Positions 44,037-51,936 of a stretch of DNA of 64,000 bases are shown here, in pieces. The notes under the pieces are model-generated. The model saw only the letters and a list, made by a program, of their open reading frames with translations. It searched no databases and was not told the DNA's origin. Each line of letters begins with the position of its first letter. Position 1 is the stretch's first letter. A program made the translations under genes and the position numbers. Source of the stretch: Billgrantia ethanolica (GTDB lineage: Bacteria; Pseudomonadota; Gammaproteobacteria; Pseudomonadales; Halomonadaceae). The stretch is from contig NZ_JABFTX010000004.1 in NCBI RefSeq assembly GCF_021404305.1, positions 434,001-498,000 of the forward strand, in the 5' to 3' direction.

Positions 44037-44948
44037 TCACCCGTGCGCCGGCGGATCGAGCTCCTCGGCGAACAGCTCCAGGGCGTACTGGGCGGCCACG
44101 GAATTGCCGTTGTCGTCGAGGGCCGGCGACCAGGCGCAGACCGTCATCCGTCCCGGCACCACGGCGACGATGCCGCCACCCACGCCGCTCTTCGCCGGCA
44201 GCCCGACGCGATAGGCGAAATCCCCCGCCGCGTCGTACATGCCGCAGGTCGCCATGATCGCATTGATGCGGCGCGTCAGTCCCGGCGAGACGAAGCGCTC
44301 GCCCATGGCGCGGGCCTCGCCGTCGGCCGCCAGGAAGTTCATGGCCACGGCCAGGTCGGTGCAGCTCATGGCCAGCGCACAGCAGGAGAAGTAGGTGCGC
44401 AGCACCTCGTCGACGTCGTTGTCCAGGTTGCCGAAGGCCTTCATCAGGTAGGCCATGGCGGCATTGCGCGAGCGGTGCTGCCACTCGGAGTCCAGCACCT
44501 CGTCGTCGATCAGGATCCTGGCGTTGCCCGCCAGCCGCCGGGCCACGTCCTGCAGGTGCTTGTCCGGGGTGGCAAAGGCGCTGACCAGGCGATCCGTGAC
44601 CACGATGGCGCCGGCATTGATGAAGGGGTTGCGCGGCTTGCCTCGCTCGGCCTCGAGCTGGGCCAGCGAATTGAAGGACATGCCCGACGGATTGAGCCCG
44701 ACCCTCTGCCACAGCGCTTCGCCGTGCACGCGCAGGGCGAGGGTGAGCAGCAGCACCTTGGCGATGCTCTGGATCGAGAAGGGCGTCTCGGCGTCCCCGG
44801 CGGCATACAGCGTGCCGTCGTTGGTGCACACGGCGATGCCGAGCCGTTCCGGGTCCTGCTCGGCCAGCGCCGGGATGTAGCTGGCAACCCGGCCGCTGCC
44901 GAGCCGGGAGCGGGCCCGGGCATGGATGCTCTCCAGCCAGGCCTGCAT
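44037..44948 (-). CDS. glsA: Glutaminase (GlsA family)
   Basis: Serine-type glutaminase, glutamine to glutamate plus ammonia. Catalytic S-x-x-K motif in FSIQSIAKVLLL near residues 58-69; conserved NPFINAGAIVV, SEWQHRSRNAAMAYLMK and TYFSCCALAMSC; and C-terminal GVGGGIVAVVPGRM. Length 303 aa as in bacterial GlsA2/YneH. Start: the ATG at 44948 with GAAAGGG upstream; a very long open frame continues upstream, antisense-like through the symporter region, and is discarded. It lies 98 bp after the AGCS symporter gene on the same strand, which suggests import of glutamine followed by deamidation. Confidence 0.94.
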   Translation of the reverse strand: MQAWLESIHARARSRLGSGRVASYIPALAEQDPERLGIAVCTNDGTLYAAGDAETPFSIQSIAKVLLLTLALRVHGEALWQRVGLNPSGMSFNSLAQLEAERGKPRNPFINAGAIVVTDRLVSAFATPDKHLQDVARRLAGNARILIDDEVLDSEWQHRSRNAAMAYLMKAFGNLDNDVDEVLRTYFSCCALAMSCTDLAVAMNFLAADGEARAMGERFVSPGLTRRINAIMATCGMYDAAGDFAYRVGLPAKSGVGGGIVAVVPGRMTVCAWSPALDDNGNSVAAQYALELFAEELDPPAHG

Positions 44949-44990
44949 GTCTGCCCTTTCCGGCAGGGTTCGCACGCTCTGAGCCCCAAC

Positions 44991-45018
44991 GGCCGGCCCC
45001 GAAGCATCGGGGCCGGCC
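44991..45018 (-). terminator. Hairpin between symporter and glutaminase genes
   Basis: Perfect 12-bp stem, GGCCGGCCCCGA at 44991-45002 and its complement at 45007-45018, AGCA loop. On the minus strand it follows the symporter stop by about 28 bases. The next bases (GTTGGGG) are not T-rich, so it may attenuate or process the transcript between the two genes rather than stop it fully. Confidence 0.55.
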
Positions 45019-45046
45019 GCAGGCCGTGACAGGGGGTGTCGCACCG

Positions 45047-46525
45047 CTACTTCGCCGGCTGGCCGGCGGTCGGTGCCGCTGCGCCGTAACGCTTGAGGCG
45101 CTCGATGTCCTCGGGCTCGATCTCCCAGGCGGCGGGATCGATGTCGAGGTCGGCGAACTTCTGGGCATCGAACACGGGGTGGCGAATGCCGGCGCGGATC
45201 TGCTCGTCGAAGTCGCGCATCAGGCGCAGCCCAGGCTTGAACAGCATGAGCAGGGCGATGAGGTTGGCCAGCGCCAGGAAGCCCATGGTCACGTCGGCGA
45301 AGGCGAACACCGTGCCCAGGTCGGTCAGCGCGCCCCAGGCGCAAAGCGCGACGATCGCGATGCGGAACAGGTTGAACAGCGTGACGTTGCCATCGCTGAA
45401 GTAGTTGAGGCTGTTCTCGCCCAGGTAGTAGTTGTAGAGAATGGTGCTGAAGCCGAACAGCAGCAGCGCCACGCTGACGAAGCTGCGGCCCCATTCGCCC
45501 ACGTGGTCGGCCAGCGAGACCTGGGTCAGCGCCACGCCGCCGATATCGGCACCGCTGGCCGGGTCGTAGGCGCCGCTGAGCAGGATGATGAAGGCGGTGG
45601 CCGAGCAGATGATCAGGGTGTCGATGAACACCGAGAAGGCCTGCACGACCCCCTGGTTCGCCGGGTGCGGCACATAGGCCACCGCGGCGACGTTGGGCGC
45701 GCTGCCCAGGCCCGCCTCGTTGGAGAACAGACCGCGCTTGACCCCCATCATGATGGCGGCGCCGATACCGCCACCCACTGCCGGCTCCAGGCCGAAGGCG
45801 CTGTTGACGATCAGCAGGAAGACCTCGGGGATGCGCGGCAGGTTCATGCCCAGTACCACGAAGGCGATCAGCAGGTAGCCCACCGCCATGACCGGCACCA
45901 GCACCTCGGTCACCCGAGCGATGCGCTTGATGCCGCCGAAGATGATCAGGCCGACCACCGCGGCCATGCCGATCCCGGTATAGAGCACCGGAATGCCGAA
46001 GGCGTCGTCGAAGGAGGTGGCCACGGCATAGGACTGCAGCGCGGTGAAGCCGAAACCGAAGGTGACCAGCAGCAGCACCGAGTAGAGCGCGGCCAGCCAC
46101 TTCCAGCGGCTACCGAGGCCGCGGGCAATGTAGTAGGCCGGTCCGCCGCGGTAGGTGCCGTCCGGCTGGGCCGTCTTGTAGGCCTGGGCCAGGGTGCACT
46201 CGAGGAAGCTGGTGGCCATGCCCATCAGGCCGACCAGCCACATCCAGAAGATCGCCCCGGGGCCGCCGAGGGTGATGGCCACCGCCACGCCGGCGATGTT
46301 GCCGCCGCCGACGCGGCCGGCAATGGAGAGCAGCAGCGCCTGGAAGGAGCTCAGGTGGCCGTGCTTGTCACGCTTGAACGCCTGGCTGGCGCCGAGGATG
46401 CGGAACATGCGGGCGAAATAGCGAAACTGGACGAAGCGCGAGCCCAGGGTGAAGCCGACGCCGACGGCGATCAGCAGGGCGATGAGCACCTTGCCCCACA
46501 GCAGATCGTTGATCAGATCGAGCAT
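45047..46525 (-). CDS. Alanine/glycine:cation symporter (AGCS) family, probable Na+/amino-acid importer
   Basis: Inner-membrane Na+-coupled uptake of small neutral amino acids or glutamine. AGCS signature blocks: LLSIAGRVGGGNIAGVAVAITLGGPGAIFWMW in part (residues about 66-97), GTYRGGPAYYIARGLG near 122 and GVKRGLFSNEAGLGSAPNVAAVAY near 258 (substrate region). Gly-rich segments and about eleven TM helices in 492 aa fit the family. The C-terminal 50 residues are hydrophilic. ATG at 46525. The 328-bp upstream region carries a sigma-54 promoter and three palindromic sites. With glsA downstream, glutamine is a reasonable guess as substrate, but alanine or glycine are the best-known family substrates. 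Confidence 0.92.
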   Translation of the reverse strand: MLDLINDLLWGKVLIALLIAVGVGFTLGSRFVQFRYFARMFRILGASQAFKRDKHGHLSSFQALLLSIAGRVGGGNIAGVAVAITLGGPGAIFWMWLVGLMGMATSFLECTLAQAYKTAQPDGTYRGGPAYYIARGLGSRWKWLAALYSVLLLVTFGFGFTALQSYAVATSFDDAFGIPVLYTGIGMAAVVGLIIFGGIKRIARVTEVLVPVMAVGYLLIAFVVLGMNLPRIPEVFLLIVNSAFGLEPAVGGGIGAAIMMGVKRGLFSNEAGLGSAPNVAAVAYVPHPANQGVVQAFSVFIDTLIICSATAFIILLSGAYDPASGADIGGVALTQVSLADHVGEWGRSFVSVALLLFGFSTILYNYYLGENSLNYFSDGNVTLFNLFRIAIVALCAWGALTDLGTVFAFADVTMGFLALANLIALLMLFKPGLRLMRDFDEQIRAGIRHPVFDAQKFADLDIDPAAWEIEPEDIERLKRYGAAAPTAGQPAK

Positions 46526-46596
46526 CAGGCGTTCCTCCGCTCGGGCGCGACGAGGGGCAGCACGGAACGGGGAGTGGCGGTGGGTATCGTTATTCT

Positions 46597-46680
46597 TGGC
46601 ATGGAACTGGAACCTCTTGCGGATGTTTTTCGACTGGGCCCACCGTAAGCGGGCCGGTTGTCATCGCAAGTTCCATGCCA
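46597..46680. repeat. 12-bp inverted repeat spanning the sigma-54 promoter
   Basis: TGGCATGGAACT at 46597-46608 is exactly complementary to 46669-46680. The right arm is the -24 half of the sigma-54 promoter; the left arm lies in the predicted 5' leader. The 60-nt separation and the fact that only one arm would be transcribed make an RNA hairpin unlikely. Confidence 0.7.
46666..46680 (-). promoter_or_regulatory. Sigma-54 (-24/-12) promoter of the AGCS symporter gene
   Basis: On the minus strand: TGGCATGGAACTTGC. This matches the consensus TGGCAC-N5-TTGC at all but one position (TGGCAT, GGAAC, TTGC) with the obligatory GG-N10-GC spacing. A transcript would begin near 46655 and have a leader of about 130 bases before the ATG at 46525. 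An NtrC-type activator gene lies directly upstream. Confidence 0.8.
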
Positions 46681-46757
46681 TCCCGCTGCTTTCCTGCAAC
46701 CTATTGATTCAGCGAGAAAAAATTCAAGGGGTGAGGCTCTGCGCCATCGTCAGCGCT

Positions 46758-46857
46758 ATAACCCAGGTTCTAGAGGGGCTAAGCGATAAAGCTAACTGAT
46801 TGAACTGGAAGGACAAAAAAGAGTTATAACTCAAGTTATCGTTATAACCCAGGTTAT
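46758..46857. promoter_or_regulatory. Three 14-bp palindromic operators (candidate enhancer sites)
   Basis: Sites: ATAACCCAGGTTCT at 46758-46771 (one mismatch from perfect), ATAACTCAAGTTAT at 46826-46839 (perfect) and ATAACCCAGGTTAT at 46844-46857 (perfect). All have the form ATAACY-CA-RGTTAT. The last two are 18 bp apart centre to centre. Relative to the predicted sigma-54 transcript start they lie at about -110, -178 and -196, the usual zone for activator binding. The distal site overlaps the stop codon of the regulator gene. Confidence 0.75.
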
Positions 46858-48287
46858 GACCCTTCCGTGCGGCGCTTCTTCAGCCGCTTGCTCAAGGCAG
46901 GCTGCGAGATGCCCAGCCAGCGCGAGGCGATCGACTGATTGCCTTCGGCGCGGCGCAGCGCCTCCTCCACCAGCGCCTCGGCGACCGCTTCCAGGGTGGG
47001 CAGCGGCTCGTCGGCAGCGAACATGGGCCCTGGGCTGGGCTGGTGCGTGGGAACCACCGCTCCCGGCTGGCCGATGGCACGCTTGAACGACTCCATGGAG
47101 AGCGTGTGGCTGCGGTGCAGGCTCATGGCGTCATAGACCATGGCGCGCAGCTCGCGCACGTTGCCGGGAAAGGCGTACTCGCCGAGCAGGATCTCCAGCT
47201 CGGGGGGATGGCTCGGCTTGCGCTTGCCGAGCTCCTCGGCCGCTTCGGTCAGGAAGTGGTCCAGCAGCAGAGGAATGTCCTGCTTGCGCTGGCGCAGCGG
47301 CGGAATGTGTACCTGATGCGTGCGCAGGCGATAGTAGAGGTCCTTGCGGAAGGCGCCCGTGCGCTGCTTCTCGGCCAGGTCGTGGTGGGTCGCCACCAGC
47401 ACCCGGGCCTGCAGCCGCTTGGGCCGGTCGCTGCCCAGCGGGTAGTACTCGCCCTCCTGGAGCAGGCGCAACAGCTTCACCTGGGAGGCCGGGCTGAGAT
47501 CGCCGATCTCGTCGAGTAGCAGGGTGCCGCCCGCGGCCTGCTCGATCATGCCGGCCCGCGGCTGGTCGGCGCCGGTGAAGGCCCCACGCTGGTGACCGAA
47601 CAGCGTGTCGGCGAAGACGTTGTCGTCGAGGCCGGCCACGTTGACGCACACCAGCGGCCCGCTGCAGCCGCTAAGGGCATGGGCGGCCCGGGCGATCAGT
47701 TCCTTGCCCACGCCGCTCTCGCCGGTGATCAGGATGGGCTGACGGGTCAGCGCCACCGACTCCAGATACTGGAAGACCGCGCGCATCGCCTTGTCGGCGG
47801 TGACGATATGGGCGAAGGCCTCGGGCCGCTCCAGGGTGTCGCAGAGCACGCGCCGACGCAGCGCCTGGTTCTCCTGGCTCAGTTCCTGCAGGCGAATGGC
47901 GCGGCGGATGCCTTCGATGAGCCGGCTCTCCTCGTCGGTCTTGACGAAGTAGTCGAAGGCCCCGAGCTTGATGCAGTTGACCGCGGTTTCCACCTGATTG
48001 AGGCCGCTGATGACGATCACGCCGATGTCGGGATACTCCTCGACGATGCGTGCCAGCAGCTCCTCGCCCGACAGGTGGGGCATGGTCAGGTCCAGGGTTA
48101 CCAGGCCGATGTTCTCCCGCGCCAGGATGTCCATGACCTCGCGGCTGTCCTGGCAGCGGTGAATGTGGTTGATGCCCCCGCTGCGCTCCAGGGCGATGCT
48201 CAGGCTGCGCAGGAAGGAGGGTTCGTCGTCGACCAGCAGCACGCCGAATGCGGGGTAGAGGGGCGGTGTGGTCAGGGGCGTGCTCAT
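46854..48287 (-). CDS. NtrC-type sigma-54-dependent response regulator
   Basis: Activator with three domains in 477 aa. Receiver (about 14-130): VLLVDDEPSFLRS, phospho-acceptor Asp66 in LVTLDLTMPHLSG, and Lys in FDYFVKTDEE. AAA+ domain (about 165-385): Walker A GESGVGKE, sigma-54 contact loop GAFTGA intact in RGAFTGADQ, Walker B GGTLLLDEIGDL and an Arg finger region FRKDLYYRL. C-terminal Fis-type HTH: GNQSIASRWLGISQPALSKRLKKR, which would read the nearby palindromes. ATG at 48287 overlaps the kinase stop (ATGA). It lies directly upstream of the symporter gene with the sigma-54 promoter, its probable target. Confidence 0.93.
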   Translation of the reverse strand: MSTPLTTPPLYPAFGVLLVDDEPSFLRSLSIALERSGGINHIHRCQDSREVMDILARENIGLVTLDLTMPHLSGEELLARIVEEYPDIGVIVISGLNQVETAVNCIKLGAFDYFVKTDEESRLIEGIRRAIRLQELSQENQALRRRVLCDTLERPEAFAHIVTADKAMRAVFQYLESVALTRQPILITGESGVGKELIARAAHALSGCSGPLVCVNVAGLDDNVFADTLFGHQRGAFTGADQPRAGMIEQAAGGTLLLDEIGDLSPASQVKLLRLLQEGEYYPLGSDRPKRLQARVLVATHHDLAEKQRTGAFRKDLYYRLRTHQVHIPPLRQRKQDIPLLLDHFLTEAAEELGKRKPSHPPELEILLGEYAFPGNVRELRAMVYDAMSLHRSHTLSMESFKRAIGQPGAVVPTHQPSPGPMFAADEPLPTLEAVAEALVEEALRRAEGNQSIASRWLGISQPALSKRLKKRRTEGS

Positions 48288-50068
48288 GGTGCGTCTGTCT
48301 CCTGCTCACGGGTCTGGGGCGTGCTGGTCGATGTCGCATCGGCCGGCCTGGTTGGCAGCGACAGCACGGCCCGGGTACCGTGGCCGGGCCGGGAGTCAAA
48401 GGTCAGGCCGCCCTGATGCTCGCTGACGATACTGGCGGAGACGGAGAGGCCCAGCCCGGTGCCGCCGCACTCGCGGCGGGTGGTGAAGAAGGGGTCCGTC
48501 AGCCGGTGCATGTCCTCGGGGGCGATGCCGCACCCCTCGTCGCACACCTCCACCAGCACCCGGCCCTCGCTGCGCTCGTGACGCGTCGTCAGGCGGATGC
48601 CCTGGGCAGGGTTCTCCAGCGCCTGACAGGCGTTCAGCACCAGGTTGATCACCACCTGCTCGATGCGCTGAGCGTTGCCGACCAGCGGCGGCAGGTCGTC
48701 GGCATAGTGGGCCTCGAAGCGGCCGGTCGCCTTGCGGATCGAATTGTCCACCAGGCGCACGGCGGTGGCCACCACCTCGTTGAGATCGAAGAGCTCGGCC
48801 TGAGCGCTGCCGCCCTGGCGGGCGAAATCCTTGAGGTCGCCGACGATGCGCTTGATGCGCCGGGTGCCCTCCTGCATGTCGTCGATCATGCCGGGGATCT
48901 CCTCGCGCATGCGCGAATAGGGCAGCCCGCCGAACGGGAAGTCGCCGTGGCGGCGGTAGTGCGCTTCGAGGATCGGCTCGGCGTCGGCCCAGGCGTCGCG
49001 CAGCACCGGCAGGTTCAGCAGCAGCAGGCTGCTGGGGTTGTTGATCTCGTGGGCCACCCCCGAGACCAGCACGCCGAGCGACGCCATCTTGTCGGCCTGG
49101 ATCAACTGCTGCTGGTGCAGCTGCAGCTCCTCGGTGCGCGCCGCCACCTCACGCTTGAGCAGGCGGTTCCAGATCACGATGACACCCAGGATCAGCAGCA
49201 GCAGCGCCGAGAGCGCCGCGCCGACCTGGCCGACCCGGTGCCAGGGGAAGCCCTCGCCGCCCTCCAATGGCCCCAGCCAGCGGTCGTAGATCGCCTGGTG
49301 GCGGCCGGTGTTCTTGAGGATGGCCAGCCCCTCGCTGAACTTGGCCAGCAGGTTGGCGTCGCCCTGGCGCACCGCGTAGCCGTAGCGCAGCGAAAAGGGC
49401 CGCGCCACCGGCACCAGGTTGGTCAGGCCCAGCTCGCGGCTGAGGTAGAGCGCCGGCAGGTTGGCAACCAGGGCGTAGTCGTGCTGGCCGGCGGCCAGCG
49501 CCCGCAGCGCATCGGCGTGGGTGTCCACGGGGATCACCACGGCGCCGATGTCATGTTCGATCAGGTAGTCGTGCATGATGTCGCCGCGCTGGACCAGCAC
49601 CTCCTTGCCGCGCAGCTCCTCGACCTCGACCACCGGGTCGCCGCGGCGGGCGAAGATCGACTGGTGGACGATGGCGTGGGGCGGGGCGAAATCGAACTGT
49701 TCGGTGCGCGCCTCGGAGAACGACATGCCCTGGAGAATGTCGATCTCCCCCTGCTCCAGCCCCCGACGCACCTCGCTCCACGGCTTGAGCTCGATGTGCA
49801 CCTCGATGCCCATCACCTCGGCGATGGCCTGGGTCAGCTCCACGTTGTAGCCGGCCGGCTCGCCGTCGTCGTCGAGAAACTCGTAGGGCGGGTGGTAGTG
49901 ATCGCCACCGACGACGATGACGTCTCTGGCCCCCTCGGGCCCCTCGACCACAGTCTGTCCCCAGCCCGGCAGGGGCACCGCGAGGCAGACGGCCAGTGCC
50001 AGCCGTCGTAGCCACCCCATGACGCGGGATGGATGCCTTCGACAAGGCACTGCCCGGTTCGCCTTCAT
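48284..50068 (-). CDS. Sensor histidine kinase with extracytoplasmic amino-acid-binding-type (SBP_bac_3) domain
   Basis: 594 aa. Hydrophobic signal/anchor (about 17-37) and then a periplasmic solute-binding-protein-family-3 domain (about 48-265): VIVVGGDHYHPPYEFLDDDGEPAGYNVELTQAIAEVMG in part, WSEVRRGLEQGEIDILQGMSFSEAR in part and FSLRYGYAVRQGD. A TM helix at about 281-300 leads to a cytosolic kinase core: phospho-acceptor His340 in GVAHEINNP, N-box NLVLNACQAL, G1 DEGCGI and G2 GGTGLGLS. The SBP-3 fold usually binds polar amino acids, so it should sense one outside. The kinase overlaps the regulator gene by 4 bp. Start: ATG 50068 is used; ATG 50020 (MGWLRRLALAV) is an alternative. Confidence 0.92.
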   Translation of the reverse strand: MKANRAVPCRRHPSRVMGWLRRLALAVCLAVPLPGWGQTVVEGPEGARDVIVVGGDHYHPPYEFLDDDGEPAGYNVELTQAIAEVMGIEVHIELKPWSEVRRGLEQGEIDILQGMSFSEARTEQFDFAPPHAIVHQSIFARRGDPVVEVEELRGKEVLVQRGDIMHDYLIEHDIGAVVIPVDTHADALRALAAGQHDYALVANLPALYLSRELGLTNLVPVARPFSLRYGYAVRQGDANLLAKFSEGLAILKNTGRHQAIYDRWLGPLEGGEGFPWHRVGQVGAALSALLLLILGVIVIWNRLLKREVAARTEELQLHQQQLIQADKMASLGVLVSGVAHEINNPSSLLLLNLPVLRDAWADAEPILEAHYRRHGDFPFGGLPYSRMREEIPGMIDDMQEGTRRIKRIVGDLKDFARQGGSAQAELFDLNEVVATAVRLVDNSIRKATGRFEAHYADDLPPLVGNAQRIEQVVINLVLNACQALENPAQGIRLTTRHERSEGRVLVEVCDEGCGIAPEDMHRLTDPFFTTRRECGGTGLGLSVSASIVSEHQGGLTFDSRPGHGTRAVLSLPTRPADATSTSTPQTREQETDAP

Positions 50069-50075
50069 GGTCGTG

Positions 50076-50954
50076 TCACTCGATATTCTGGATCTGCTCG
50101 CGCATCTGCTCGATCAGCACCTTGAGCTCCACCGCGCAGCGGGTGGTGCTGGCCACCGCCGACTTGGAGGAGAGGGTATTGGCCTCGCGGTTGAGCTCCT
50201 GCATCAGGAAGTCGAGGCGGCGCCCCTTGGGGCCCTTCTGGCCGAGCTGGCGCTCCACTTCGCTGACGTGGGCCTCGAGCCGGTCGAGCTCCTCGTCCAC
50301 GTCGGCCTTCTGGGCCAGCAGCACCAGTTCGGCTTCCAGGCGCTGGGGGTCGAGCTCCGCCTTGACCGTTTCCAGACGCTCCAGCAGCTGGGTGCGCTGA
50401 CGCTCGAGGATGGTCGGCATCAGGCGGCGCACCTCGGCAACCTGCTCGCGCACGCCGCTCAGGCGCTCACGGATCATCACGGCGAGCTTGTCGCCCTCGC
50501 GGGCGCGGGCCTCGATCAGCTCGTCGAGGGCGGCTTCGAACAGCGCCGTGGCTTCCGCCTTCACCAGATCCAGGTCGATGCCCTGGGCGTCGAGCACGCC
50601 GGGGTGCTCCAGCAGCGAGAGGGCGTCGGGCATGGCGACCTGGGGCAGCGCTTCGCGAATTTCGCCCAGCGCTGCGGCCAGGGCCACCAGGCGGGTGTGA
50701 TTGACCGCCAGGGTCTCGCTGATGTCGGTGGGTTCGAAGCGCAGGTGACACTCCACCTTGCCGCGGGCCAGGCGCGTGCGCAGCGCCTCGCGGAAGGCGG
50801 GCTCCAGATCGCGCAGGGCCTCGGGCAGCCGGAAGAAGGGTTCCAGGTAGCGCTGATTCACCGAGCGCAGCTCCAGCTGCAGGCTGCCCCAGTCGTCCTC
50901 ACGGCTCTGGCGGGCAAAGGCGGTCATGCTGTGAACCTTGCTTTGGTCAACCAT
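50076..50954 (-). CDS. yicC: YicC family protein (putative endoribonuclease)
   Basis: 292 aa. The N-terminal domain begins [36 protein letters not shown] in part, the invariant YicC/YloC start. The C-terminal DUF1732-type helical part reads [46 protein letters not shown] in part. Family members were reported to have endoribonuclease activity that affects RyhB. Start: the ATG at 50954 follows AAGGAG by 7 bases; an upstream in-frame start at 50981 is weaker. The gene is 7 bp before the sensor kinase gene on the same strand and divergent from rph, a conserved neighbour pair. Confidence 0.9.
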   Translation of the reverse strand: MVDQSKVHSMTAFARQSREDDWGSLQLELRSVNQRYLEPFFRLPEALRDLEPAFREALRTRLARGKVECHLRFEPTDISETLAVNHTRLVALAAALGEIREALPQVAMPDALSLLEHPGVLDAQGIDLDLVKAEATALFEAALDELIEARAREGDKLAVMIRERLSGVREQVAEVRRLMPTILERQRTQLLERLETVKAELDPQRLEAELVLLAQKADVDEELDRLEAHVSEVERQLGQKGPKGRRLDFLMQELNREANTLSSKSAVASTTRCAVELKVLIEQMREQIQNIE

Positions 50955-51126
50955 GGGAACTCCTTGTTCGGTCGTCGGCACTTCGGCAGCACGGACGGGA
51001 TGTGAGACGAGGAGTTTAACCGATTACCCGCCCCGACCGTGTAGAATGGCCAGCCATTCGACACCGATGCCCAGGGCGTCCCGCCCGGCCCGGCGTCACT
51101 CAGTTCGTATCGATTCGAGAGGTAAC

Positions 51127-51864
51127 ATGGCTTCCGACCTGAAACGCCCCAGCGGACGGCGCCCCGACCAGCCCCGCGAGATTCGCCTGACCCGCGATTT
51201 CACCCGCCACGCCGAGGGTTCGGTGCTGGTGGAGTTCGGCGACACCAAGGTGCTGTGCAACGCCAGCGTCGAGGCCGGCGTGCCGCGCTGGCTGCGCGGC
51301 AAGGGGCAGGGCTGGGTCACCGCCGAGTACGGCATGCTGCCGCGCGCCACCCACACCCGCGGCGGCCGCGAGGCGGCCCGCGGCAAGCAGGGCGGGCGCA
51401 CGCTGGAGATCCAGCGTCTGATCGGCCGCTCGCTGCGGGCGTCGGTCAATCTCAAGAAGCTGGGAGAATTCACCATCACCGTGGACTGCGACGTGATCCA
51501 GGCCGATGGCGGCACCCGCACCGCCTCGATCACCGGCGGCTGCGTGGCGCTGGTGGATGCCATCCGCTATTTGCAGCGCAAGAAGCTGATCAAGGGTGAC
51601 CCCTTCGTGCAGCTGGTCAGTTCGGTCTCGGTGGGCTTGTTCAAGGGTGTGCCGGTGGTGGATCTCGACTACCCCGAGGACAGCGGCGCCGACACCGACA
51701 TGAACGTGGTGATGGCTGAGTCGGGCGGGCTGATCGAGGTGCAGGGCACCGCCGAGGCGGGGGTGTTCTCCCGCGAGCAGCTCAACGCCATGCTGGAACT
51801 GGCCGAGAACGCCGGCGCCCAGCTCTTCGAGCACCAGCGCGAGGCCCTGGGCATTCGTCGCTGA
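51127..51864 (+). CDS. rph: Ribonuclease PH
   Basis: Phosphorolytic 3'-5' exoribonuclease that trims tRNA and rRNA precursors. [19 protein letters not shown] at residues 6-24, [34 protein letters not shown] (substrate Arg), [33 protein letters not shown] and [18 protein letters not shown] are all family blocks; the DGGTRTA and ED.GA.TDMN motifs contain the active-site acids. 245 aa versus 238 in E. coli. Start: the ATG at 51127 with AGAGGT upstream; an earlier in-frame ATG lacks conservation. It is divergent from yicC and ends at a strong hairpin. Confidence 0.96.
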   Translation: MASDLKRPSGRRPDQPREIRLTRDFTRHAEGSVLVEFGDTKVLCNASVEAGVPRWLRGKGQGWVTAEYGMLPRATHTRGGREAARGKQGGRTLEIQRLIGRSLRASVNLKKLGEFTITVDCDVIQADGGTRTASITGGCVALVDAIRYLQRKKLIKGDPFVQLVSSVSVGLFKGVPVVDLDYPEDSGADTDMNVVMAESGGLIEVQGTAEAGVFSREQLNAMLELAENAGAQLFEHQREALGIRR

Positions 51865-51872
51865 ATCAAAAC

Positions 51873-51905
51873 GCAGTGCGCCGGCATCCAATGCCGGCGC
51901 ACTGC
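51873..51905. terminator. Bidirectional terminator between rph and crc
   Basis: Perfect 15-bp stem GCAGTGCGCCGGCAT (51873-51887) with its complement at 51891-51905 and a CCA loop. On the minus strand it is followed by GTTTTGATTC, a good U-rich tail, so it terminates crc; from the rph side it starts 9 bases after the stop. Confidence 0.85.
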
Positions 51906-51936
51906 AGCCCGGTTGGGCCGCGACGAAGGGGTGTGC

